64,000 bases of DNA from NCBI RefSeq assembly GCF_002379085.1, contig NZ_NBZW01000001.1, forward strand, positions 124,001-188,000, given 5' to 3'. The first letter of the stretch is position 1. Every line of letters starts with the position of its first letter. This stretch comes from Polaromonas sp. AET17H-212 (GTDB lineage Bacteria > Pseudomonadota > Gammaproteobacteria > Burkholderiales > Burkholderiaceae_C). Of the stretch, positions 54,364 to 63,952 are shown in pieces. The notes under the pieces were generated by a model. The model did not search any database and was not told the origin of the DNA. It saw only the letters and a list, made by a program, of their open reading frames with translations. Position numbers and translations under genes: made by a program.

Positions 54364-55491
54364 TCAAAGCACCTCCACCCGCCCCACATCCGGCTTCGCC
54401 AGCCACCCCTGAAACTCATCGGCCAGTTGCCGGCTTGCCGCCACCGCCGTGCTCCAGGCCTTGATGCGTCCGGGCAGGTCGGCGCCGTAGCGCAGAAAGT
54501 CGTTGCGGTCGGGCAGCTTGTGGTTGGGCAGGGTCTGGACCCAGGCCGGGTCGGGCGCCAGCAGCAGCATGTTGTCGAGGAAGTGTGTGGCGCCGTGGCG
54601 CCATTTCAGGCCTTTGTCGAGCCAGCCGGGCACCACGGCTTTCTGGAAGTGCGGGTACAGCACCAGGCCCGGAAGTTTGGAGTCATTTCGGCCTTCAGCC
54701 CCCGTCCCGCCTGCGCCAGCAGCTATCAAATCAGAAGCATAGTTGAGGTGCAGGTGGTAGTCGGTGATGCCGCCGTCCCAGTAGGCGCCGGGGGGCGCGC
54801 CGGGAATGTTGTGCACGGCCTGGAGCATGAAGGGAATCGAGCAGCTGGCCTGCAGCGCGGGGTTGAAGTTGGCCTCGGTCAGTGCCAGCTGGCGCGTGCG
54901 GTAGTCGCTGGTGGCAAAGGGCAAAGGCGCGCCCTGGCTGGAAAACACCACGCGCTCCAGCCAGGCGCCCATGGCCTTGCGGTGCACGGTGTTGGTCAGG
55001 AACGCGCCAAGGTAGCCCAGAGGCGTGCGCAGCCTGTGTTCACGCCCCAGCAGGTGGCGCCCGCGCGAGGTGACGATGTGCAGGCGGTAACGCGGGTGCT
55101 GCAGCACCTGCTGCACGCGGCCGCCGTAAAAGTCCTGCAGGCTCTGGCCGAACTGCGCGCTGACGTGTTGTGCGCTGGGCCGCTTCTGGCCGGGCTGCCA
55201 ATCAAAGTGCTGGCGGATGTAGTCGTCTTCCAGGCGCTGGAAGGCCGCCACCGGCTCGTCCAGGCAGGCGGTCGCCATGCGCCAGGCGCCTATCGATGCG
55301 CCGACCAGATGCACGGGCTGACTGCTGCCCGCCAGCCAGTCGCCGAAGATGAAGCGGTCCAGCGGCCCGAGCACCAGGCCCTTGGGCCCGCCCGCCGCGC
55401 CCGGCACCACACGCACGTCCTGCGGACGCAGGCCGTGCTGTTCGATGTGGCGTCGGGCCTGGGGGCCGGCGTAAAGGCGGAGGGCTCGCAT
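54364..55491 (-). CDS. Patatin-like phospholipase
   Basis: 375 residues. Glycine-rich oxyanion stretch VVPGAAGGPKGLVLGPLDRF, nucleophile elbow VHLVGASIGAWRM (GxSxG) and the catalytic Asp in YWDGGITDYHLHL (DGG) give the Ser-Asp dyad. Cleaves acyl chains from lipids. The segment ASDLIAAGAGGTGAEGRNDS between DYHLHLNY and GLVLYPHF is an in-frame copy of the interspersed repeat. The stop is next to the truncated higB. Confidence 0.86.
   Translation of the reverse strand: MRALRLYAGPQARRHIEQHGLRPQDVRVVPGAAGGPKGLVLGPLDRFIFGDWLAGSSQPVHLVGASIGAWRMATACLDEPVAAFQRLEDDYIRQHFDWQPGQKRPSAQHVSAQFGQSLQDFYGGRVQQVLQHPRYRLHIVTSRGRHLLGREHRLRTPLGYLGAFLTNTVHRKAMGAWLERVVFSSQGAPLPFATSDYRTRQLALTEANFNPALQASCSIPFMLQAVHNIPGAPPGAYWDGGITDYHLHLNYASDLIAAGAGGTGAEGRNDSKLPGLVLYPHFQKAVVPGWLDKGLKWRHGATHFLDNMLLLAPDPAWVQTLPNHKLPDRNDFLRYGADLPGRIKAWSTAVAASRQLADEFQGWLAKPDVGRVEVL
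54690..54742 (-). repeat. Interspersed repeat, copy 6, inside the patatin gene
   Basis: Minus strand TTTGATAGCTGCTGGCGCAG then GGGGGCTGAAGGCC, a near-textbook copy of the repeat, adding about 18 codons without a stop. Confidence 0.65.
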
Positions 55492-55502
55492 GAAAGATTT
55501 TG

Positions 55503-55570
55503 TACGCTATTGTTTTGGTAGCAGCTTGCGCCCGTGTTGATTGGGCTAGATGCCAATTTGACATCAAAAC
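55503..55570 (+). repeat. Interspersed repeat, copy 7
   Basis: TACGCTATTGTTTTGGTAGC then AGCTTGCGCCCGTG and GGGCTAGATGCC; shares GCTATTGTTTTGGTAGC with copy 2. Lies between patatin and tex. Confidence 0.6.
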
Positions 55571-55602
55571 CCGGCGCCCTGCAGCCTTCTGCGCGACGAA
55601 CG

Positions 55603-57978
<2,376 letters not shown>

Positions 57979-58117
57979 GTAGAGGAGGATTCGTCGTTGG
58001 CTGTGAATGGGGGACGGGCTGGCGCCGGGCGAGGGGCTGGGCCTCAAACCACGGCGTCAAGGGTCGGCATTGTCCCACAGCGGAAAGCCCTAGCCTGGCA
58101 GCGTGGCCGGGTTCCTG

Positions 58118-58290
58118 GGAGCCTGTCGGGCTTGGGGCGTCGAAAGCGAAAATCGGCCCCAGGGAGGACAGTTTTTGCCGGATTTGCAGGCCCATAACCA
58201 AGCTATGGGACAAAAAGACGGTGAAAGACGGTAAAAAATGAACCGCTGCGGTCGATTTGCAGCCGACGATTCCCAAGTCCGACAGGCTCC
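58118..58290. mobile_element. Second short MITE-like element with ~19 bp terminal inverted repeats
   Basis: Left end at 58118-58136 (GGAGCCTGTCGGGCTTGGG) and right end at 58272-58290, reverse complement with one mismatch (18 of 19). The 173 bp element has no gene. The right end supplies part of the TAG stop of the histidine-kinase gene. The ends share GG-x-CCTGT with the element at 5605 but differ beyond. The rest of the gap between tex and the element holds nothing I recognise. Confidence 0.6.
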
Positions 58291-59624
58291 TAGACGTCGG
58301 CAGGCCCTGCCGGCACGGCGCAGAGTTCTGGATCCAGCGGCAAGGTCAGCTGTACGCGGGTACCGCCGCCGAACTTGCTTGCGATCGTCAGTTCGCCGCC
58401 CATCAGCCGGGCGCGCTGGCGCATGTTCTCCAGGCCCTTGCCGAGCGCTTCCGGCACCATGTTGTGCGCGATGCCCACGCCGTTGTCCCGCACCTCGAAC
58501 TCCATGCAGCCCATGTCCGCTGCGTAGCGGCAGGACACGATAACCCTGGAGGCCTTTGCATGGCGCATGACATTGGACAGACACTCCTGCGCGATGCGAA
58601 GAACCTGCCGTGCCTCCTCGCCGTGAACGGTCTCCAGGGCGCTGCATATCTCGACGTCCCAGACCATCTGGATGCCCAGCTTGTCCAAGGGGCGTTGCAC
58701 CCTGTGGCGCAGGGAGCCCAGCGCTTCGACGATGTTCTGGTCTTCCGACTCGATGCCGTCCACCGTCAGTTTGATGTCCAGCAGGCATTGTTCGAGCGCC
58801 AGGCCCAGGGCCTGCTGTTCAGGCGTGCGGTGGTCCAGCGACGACAGGATGCTGACAATCTGGGAGGCGACCCCATCATGCAGGTCGCGCGCAATGCGGT
58901 GGCGCTCATGGAGAATGGCGGAAGCGGTTGCCTCCGTCTCGTGACTGCTCCCGGTCCAGGGAGAGTCACCCGCGCTCAGACCTCTCAGTCGCACGCGCCG
59001 CGTCACCCACTGCCAGACCACCAGCAGGAGCAGCACATAAAAGTGCCTGAAAAGGATGGCGCTGTCGTCGGTGGTGTCTGCCAGTGTCACCTGCCGGATG
59101 CAGATGCCCAGGCCCAGCATGCTGCCCGCCAGGGCCACCCAGCCCGGGGCGCTGCGTGGCAGGTAGACGCAGGCTGCCATGGCGACGGTCAGCAGCATGG
59201 CCGAGAGCAGGTTCAGTACCATCCAGGACACAGGCACCTCTGCTCCGCCGGCGTTGCCGTTGTAATACAGCGCCGTCGCTCCCGCTACGGCTTGCACCCC
59301 GAGGATCCAGTAAATTCCGGCGCTGGCCACGTGCACCACGGTGAGCAGGAAACTGGCTGCACTGAGGATCAGGAACTGAGCCGCCAGCAGTGCAACGTAG
59401 GCCGCATTCGGCCCCCCGGCCTTGAAACCCAACCCGATGCTGACCAGGAAGTGGGTCAGCCATAGCAGCAGTGCCAGCCGCAAAGCCCCGGCAAGGGCGG
59501 CGCTGAAAAAACCGCGTTGCAAGTGGCCAGGGTTTGAGGGTCCGGGCCGCGCCGGCGACGCGGTCCGACGCACACGCTTGGTGTGCCGGGGGACCAGGCC
59601 ATCGGGGACTGTGCGTAAGGACAT
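58290..59624 (-). CDS. NarX/DegS-type sensor histidine kinase with polytopic membrane sensor
   Basis: 444 residues. About six membrane helices (roughly residues 40-205) with very short loops form the sensor, suggesting detection of a membrane or small hydrophobic signal. HisKA_3 domain with phospho-His249 in ERHRIARDLHDGVASQIVSI; ATPase motifs SNVMRHAKAS, VRDNGVGI and GKGLENMRQRARLMGGEL. It lies nine bases downstream of the regulator gene. The stop TAG is formed at the edge of the MITE-like element. Likely controls the divergent secreted-repeat-protein operon (inference). Confidence 0.87.
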   Translation of the reverse strand: MSLRTVPDGLVPRHTKRVRRTASPARPGPSNPGHLQRGFFSAALAGALRLALLLWLTHFLVSIGLGFKAGGPNAAYVALLAAQFLILSAASFLLTVVHVASAGIYWILGVQAVAGATALYYNGNAGGAEVPVSWMVLNLLSAMLLTVAMAACVYLPRSAPGWVALAGSMLGLGICIRQVTLADTTDDSAILFRHFYVLLLLVVWQWVTRRVRLRGLSAGDSPWTGSSHETEATASAILHERHRIARDLHDGVASQIVSILSSLDHRTPEQQALGLALEQCLLDIKLTVDGIESEDQNIVEALGSLRHRVQRPLDKLGIQMVWDVEICSALETVHGEEARQVLRIAQECLSNVMRHAKASRVIVSCRYAADMGCMEFEVRDNGVGIAHNMVPEALGKGLENMRQRARLMGGELTIASKFGGGTRVQLTLPLDPELCAVPAGPADV

Positions 59625-59633
59625 GATGGTCCC

Positions 59634-60419
59634 CTAGAACAGTCCGCGATGCGCCGCATAACTGACCGCCTGGGCCCGGCTGCGCACATGCAGCTTGCGG
59701 TAGATGTTCTTGATGTGGGAGTTGACCGTCTGGCAACTGACGGCAAGCCGCGCGCCAATTTCGTTGCTGGTGTAGCCCGCTGCCACCATTTTCAACACTT
59801 CCTTCTCGCGATCAGACAGCCTCTTGTTGCTCGTTCCGTTGGAGGAATGCTCGGGGTCCTGGCCATTTTGCAGCTTGTGCAGCAGCCGCCGCGCGAGGTG
59901 GGGCGTGATGGAGGCGCCGCCATTGGCCACCTGCAGCACGGCTTCGGGAAAGTTGCCGAACCAGGAGTTCTTGACGAAGTAGCCTGTGGCACCCATTGTG
60001 AAAGCGCGCAAGGCGTGATCCTCGTCTTCCAGGGCGGAGATCACCACCGCCTCGGCCATGGGCCTGACGGTTTTCATGTGGTCGATCAGGTCGAACCCGG
60101 TGCCGTCGCCCAGATTGAGGTCCACCAGCATCACGTCGAACTCAAGCTGCGAAATCAGGCGCCGGCCCTCGCGCATGCTGCTGGCCTCTCCCACCACGTC
60201 GGTGCGCAGGTCACCCAGCAATTCCTGCGAGATCACCTTGCGGATGTGGGGATCGTCATCGATCAGCAGGACCCGCACCGGTTGCCCGGGCTGGCCGTTG
60301 AGGAAGTTGGGCCACAGGGAGGGTGGGCCCTCGTGTGCTGCCTGCAGGCCTGGCTGAATTCCGCGAATATCGCGGGGCGGGGGCTGCAACGCAGCCGCGG
60401 TCTGGATGATGTTTTGCAT
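59634..60419 (-). CDS. NarL/LuxR-family response regulator with long N-terminal extension
   Basis: 261 residues from MQNIIQTAAALQPPPRDIRG. An unusual ~47-residue Pro/Gly-rich extension precedes the receiver domain VRVLLIDDDPHIRKVISQEL (phosphoacceptor Asp100 in VMLVDLNLGDG; GATGYFVKNS). The C-terminal helix-turn-helix is RLSDREKEVLKMVAAGYTSN, EIGARLAVSCQTVNSHIKNI. Partner of the adjacent kinase. Same output class as CsgD, though CsgD lacks a working phospho-site. Faces the repeat-protein operon across 628 bp. Confidence 0.88.
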   Translation of the reverse strand: MQNIIQTAAALQPPPRDIRGIQPGLQAAHEGPPSLWPNFLNGQPGQPVRVLLIDDDPHIRKVISQELLGDLRTDVVGEASSMREGRRLISQLEFDVMLVDLNLGDGTGFDLIDHMKTVRPMAEAVVISALEDEDHALRAFTMGATGYFVKNSWFGNFPEAVLQVANGGASITPHLARRLLHKLQNGQDPEHSSNGTSNKRLSDREKEVLKMVAAGYTSNEIGARLAVSCQTVNSHIKNIYRKLHVRSRAQAVSYAAHRGLF

Positions 60420-61047
60420 AGCTTCCCTGTACTGTTTTTTACCTACTCTTCCGTGAAACCGGTGCAAGTGTGGGGAACGGAGACCTGCCGAGGGATGACC
60501 CATGTCAAAAGAATCCCGGTTAGAGGCCGATGACACCGACCCCGTGGCTTCCCTGAATATCCTTGCGTACTTGCCTGCCTGACCCTTCCAAAATCGTGCC
60601 GAAACCCGGTTGATTCGTTACATCAAGTCACGTGGTGCACGAGGCAGAAACATCGAGCATCCGTGATTTTTTTGACACAACGAAGTAATTAGGTCCCAAA
60701 TAGGTGACTCAATTGATGTTTATTGCTGCGTGTTTCCTTGGATACAACTTGTTACTAACTATTTCGTTTTGCCCAAGCATCTCACAAATTGATAGCGTTG
60801 TCTCCTTATTTGGTCAGCGTCATCGCATGGACTGCTGATCAAGGGGGGGCTTTCTCTCCCCTGATTGAAGTACTTACGACTGGTTATTGGCGTAAACCTG
60901 CGCCGTACCCAAACTCCACCTCGACAACGCCAAAAGACCCGCCGATTCCCTCCGGAAAAGCTGTTCTCCGCCGCGAAGTCACTGTGGCTGGCCACCGGAT
61001 TCCCTGGTGGCCAGAAGGTCTTAAGTCACTTTTTTAAGGAAACTGTC
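60420..61047. other. Long AT-richer divergent intergenic region of the candidate amyloid locus
   Basis: 628 bp with no supported gene; GC is lower than in flanks, notably 60600-60800. A long, AT-rich regulatory region between a LuxR-type regulator and secreted structural genes is reminiscent of the csgD-csgB intergenic region. I could not assign a promoter with confidence; AAGGA lies nine bases before the ATG at 61048. Confidence 0.5.
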
Positions 61048-61527
61048 ATGAAAAAACTTGTACTCCTCGCCTTGTCCGCCGTTGCTACCGCCGCGATGGC
61101 TACCGGCCCGACCCCTGCCAGCGAAATCACGATCAGCGGCAACTCGGCCCAGGTCGCGGTGCTGTCAACCACCGGCGTCGTCAACACCGCCAACGGCAGT
61201 GATGCTCTGGCCCAGCAAAACCTGGCCAGCAATGCCGGTAATGTGACGATCAGCGGCAACTCGCTGCAGATCGTCGGGGCACGCGGCAGCTATGTGGGCA
61301 ACACCGCCAACGCCGACACGGTGGCCCAGCAGAACCTGTCGTCCAACGTCGGTGACGTCACTGTCAAGGGCAACTCGCTGCAGGCCACGCTGCTGGCTAA
61401 CAGCTATGTGCTCAACAGCGCGACCGGCCGCGATGCGACAGCGGTGCAGAACATTGCTTCGAACAATGCCTGCTTCGCCTGCACCACGACCGGCTCCGGT
61501 CACGGCGGCGGCCACAACGAGCACTGA
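61048..61527 (+). CDS. Secreted protein with three ~39-residue N/Q/S-rich repeats; candidate amyloid subunit
   Basis: 159 residues. Signal peptide MKKLVLLALSAVATAAMA. Three tandem imperfect repeats at about 26-64, 65-102 and 103-141, each with VTISGNSLQ, then a small-residue stretch, then NTAN..D..AQQNLASN. The regular spacing of Gly-Asn-Ser-x-Gln and Ala-Gln-Gln-Asn recalls curlin strand-turn-strand units, though the period is nearly twice as long. The tail has CFAC and GHGGGHNEH, a possible metal site or surface cap. No enzyme motif. The gene is first in a plus-strand operon ending in a CsgG-like gene. Amyloid formation is inferred. Confidence 0.75.
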   Translation: MKKLVLLALSAVATAAMATGPTPASEITISGNSAQVAVLSTTGVVNTANGSDALAQQNLASNAGNVTISGNSLQIVGARGSYVGNTANADTVAQQNLSSNVGDVTVKGNSLQATLLANSYVLNSATGRDATAVQNIASNNACFACTTTGSGHGGGHNEH

Positions 61528-61618
61528 GAGCGCCGTTCCAGGGCCTCTTTCGGCGCCGAATCCGCTGCCAGCCCTGGCTGGTGCAACGGCTTCTGCGGCG
61601 TGAAGGCCCTGGCGGGGC

Positions 61619-61649
61619 GTGCCGGATCGGGCGGTGTTTGATCCGGCAC
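61619..61649 (+). terminator. Hairpin with T-rich tail between first and second genes of the candidate amyloid operon
   Basis: Ten-base perfect stem GTGCCGGATC / GATCCGGCAC with an 11-base loop, followed by TTTCCTTCCCTTT. Looks like a partial terminator that could make the first gene's mRNA more abundant than that of the export genes. Confidence 0.6.
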
Positions 61650-61681
61650 TTTCCTTCCCTTTAACGCGAGGAGATTCCGTC

Positions 61682-62110
61682 ATGAAAACGTCATCGCAGG
61701 TAGTGGGCGCAGCCACCATGGCCGCCCTGTTTCTGGTGGGCTCGGCGTGGGCACAGAATGCGCCCGGCGAGGACCCGGTGATTCTCACCAAGCGCATCTC
61801 GGTGCAAATGGCCCCGATCGGCGGCGCACGTCCCAGCTCGCCGCTGGAGTCCATGAACAACATGCCGGCATGGATGAAGGCCAAGGTCGCGCGCTACGAG
61901 GCCAAGGCCAATTCCGACCAGACCAACGGCATCAAGACCGAGGAAGACGCGACCCGCTCGGCCAGTTCCGACGGATTCAAGAAAACCTGCATCCAGGAAG
62001 TTGGCAGCACGACGGTGGCCAGTGCCGCGCCCGGCGCCCGGCAAAACGGTCTTTCCAGCAACCAGCAGATCGTGGTGCTCAAGGGCGATCTCGTGAACAT
62101 CTGCAAGTAA
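61682..62110 (+). CDS. Uncharacterised small secreted protein of the candidate amyloid operon
   Basis: 142 residues from ATG at 61682 with GAGGAG upstream. Signal peptide VVGAATMAALFLVGSAWAQ. The mature part (MAPIGGARPSSPLESMNNMP, then CIQEVGSTTVASAAPGARQN and QQIVVLKGDLVNICK) has two Cys that could form a disulfide and a C-terminal beta-like region; no repeats. No family recognised. Position between the repeat protein and the CsgG-like channel suggests a CsgE/CsgF-like or minor-subunit role, but I see no sequence similarity to those. Confidence 0.7.
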   Translation: MKTSSQVVGAATMAALFLVGSAWAQNAPGEDPVILTKRISVQMAPIGGARPSSPLESMNNMPAWMKAKVARYEAKANSDQTNGIKTEEDATRSASSDGFKKTCIQEVGSTTVASAAPGARQNGLSSNQQIVVLKGDLVNICK

Positions 62111-62198
62111 CCGTGACCTTTGCCGCGGGGCAGACCAAGCGTGTCTTCAGGCCGTCATCTCAGAAAATTTTCATATCCGTCGTCGTGAGGAGAACAAC

Positions 62199-63932
62199 AT
62201 GAAACCATCCATCCGGCTTGCGCCTGTCAGGTCACGCTTCACTTCACTGGCCACCATGCTGGGCCTTGCGGGGGCCGTCCTGCTGGCCGGCTGCGCGACG
62301 CCGGCCGATCCGCGCGACGATGCAAAATTCCAGTCCTATGCCAGCGCGACCAACCGGCCCGTGGTGCGGCCGGTGCGATCGGTCTCGAGCTTCTCCGAAT
62401 CGCTGATGTGCATGGACTACCTGTTCCGCGAGGCGGAGATCTCCACCACGCTGATCACCAGCAAGCAGATCCCCGATTTCTCGACCCGCGTGCCTGTAGC
62501 CACGAAAGACATGATCATCACGGCCCTCTCGCAGATGTCCCGGCTCAGCAATGCCTTCCGTTACGTCGACTATGAGGTTGACATTGCCCGCCAGGACACG
62601 GTGCAGAACCTGACCACCATCCTGCTCAACAACAACCAGATCCAGCTGCAGCGCCCTGCCCTCTATTTCTCCGGCGCGATCGCGTTTGTCGACCAGAATG
62701 TGATCAACAACCGTTTCGAAGTGGGCACCGCGGCGTCGCGGCTGGACACCGGCTACAGCAAGAACCGCAACGCCACCATCATCGGGCTGGAGCTGCACAT
62801 CGGCGACTTCCGTTCGCGCACCCTGATCCCCGGGCTCGACTCGGCCAACGAAGTCATCATCGCTTCCGGCGGACAGGGCCTGGACCTGGCCGGCCGGATC
62901 GGCAGCTATGGCGTGCAGTTCAATGTGGGCCGCGACTATGCGCAGGGGGCCGGTGCGGCCATCCGGACGCTGGTGGAGCTCGCCACCATCGAACTGGTCG
63001 GCAAATGGGCGCGTGTGCCGTACTGGCAGTGCCTGACCCTGGAGCAGACCCACCCCGACTTCCAGCGGCAACTGCGCGACTGGTACGACCAGGGTTCGCC
63101 GTTGCTGCACAACAAGCTGGTGCAGCGCTCGCTCATCAGCCATGGCTATCTGGGAAACAACGGGACGCAGCTCGATGAGAACAGCCCGGAGTTCCGCACG
63201 GCACTGGGGCGCTTTCAGGCCGATACCGGCATGGTGGTGTCCGGGCGAGTGGATTTCCCCACCTACGAGCGCGCCCTGCGCCATTTCGTCTCGCTGGGCA
63301 AGGACGGAAAACTTGTGCAGATCGGCTGGTCCTCCACCAGCGAGGCGCCAACGGCCAACGCGGCAGACTACCAGCGCCCGGGCGGCACGAGCCCCTACGG
63401 CCCCGCCGCCTATGGCAGCGCGGCACCCCCGCGAAGGATCAGCCTGCAGATCGAAAACGTGCTGGTGGGGCGTTCCGCCTTCGAGGTGGGCGAACAGGTC
63501 TTCCTGTCGGCGAGCCTGTCACGCGCGTCCTACATGTACTGCTTCCTGCATGAGGCGGGCGGCAAGGTGATGCGCCTGCTGCCCAATGCCACAAATCCGA
63601 ACGCCTTGCTGAGCGCCAACCAGGCGATCCGCATCCCGGACTGGATGAGCCCCACGCCCGGCTTCATCATGGATTCAACCAGCGCAGGCACCGAGCGCGT
63701 GGGCTGTTTTGCGACCGATACCGACGTGGCCGGAAAACTGCCACAGTACCTGCAGGCCCCGGCGCTGGCACCGCTGCGGCAGACGGCCAGCCTCGATGAA
63801 ATCAACAAGGCGTTTGCCAGCAGCCTGGGGGCAGATGGCTATACCTTTGCCGGTGTCCAGTGGCAGGTCGGGCCCAAGCGCGCAGTTGCGCCGGCGGCCG
63901 CCGCCGCGGCGCCGCCTGCAGCCGCGCGTTAG
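62199..63932 (+). CDS. CsgG/HfaB-like outer-membrane lipoprotein fused to PG-binding-like and DUF4384-like regions
   Basis: 577 residues. Lipobox LLAGC with acylated Cys32. CsgG-like domain (about 60-280) includes ALSQMSRLSNAFRYVDYEVD, ATIIGLELHIGDFRSRTLIP, and the terminal helix VELATIELVGKWARVPYWQC that in CsgG-family proteins precedes the last strand. Next LVQRSLISHGYLGNNG...FQADTGMVVSGRVD (about 307-365) is a peptidoglycan-binding-like fold, then a DUF4384-like region (about 412-505: ISLQIENVLVGRSAFEVGEQ, YMYCFLHEAGGKVMRLLPN). Ala/Pro-rich tail. CsgG forms a secretion pore for curlin; the two added domains are not in E. coli CsgG. Confidence 0.8.
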   Translation: MKPSIRLAPVRSRFTSLATMLGLAGAVLLAGCATPADPRDDAKFQSYASATNRPVVRPVRSVSSFSESLMCMDYLFREAEISTTLITSKQIPDFSTRVPVATKDMIITALSQMSRLSNAFRYVDYEVDIARQDTVQNLTTILLNNNQIQLQRPALYFSGAIAFVDQNVINNRFEVGTAASRLDTGYSKNRNATIIGLELHIGDFRSRTLIPGLDSANEVIIASGGQGLDLAGRIGSYGVQFNVGRDYAQGAGAAIRTLVELATIELVGKWARVPYWQCLTLEQTHPDFQRQLRDWYDQGSPLLHNKLVQRSLISHGYLGNNGTQLDENSPEFRTALGRFQADTGMVVSGRVDFPTYERALRHFVSLGKDGKLVQIGWSSTSEAPTANAADYQRPGGTSPYGPAAYGSAAPPRRISLQIENVLVGRSAFEVGEQVFLSASLSRASYMYCFLHEAGGKVMRLLPNATNPNALLSANQAIRIPDWMSPTPGFIMDSTSAGTERVGCFATDTDVAGKLPQYLQAPALAPLRQTASLDEINKAFASSLGADGYTFAGVQWQVGPKRAVAPAAAAAAPPAAAR

Positions 63933-63952
63933 TCCGCTGCAGGAAGCCGGCC

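Noticed and set aside
54361..55521. 386-codon open frame on the plus strand
   Set aside because: Antisense to the patatin gene; no recognisable domain.
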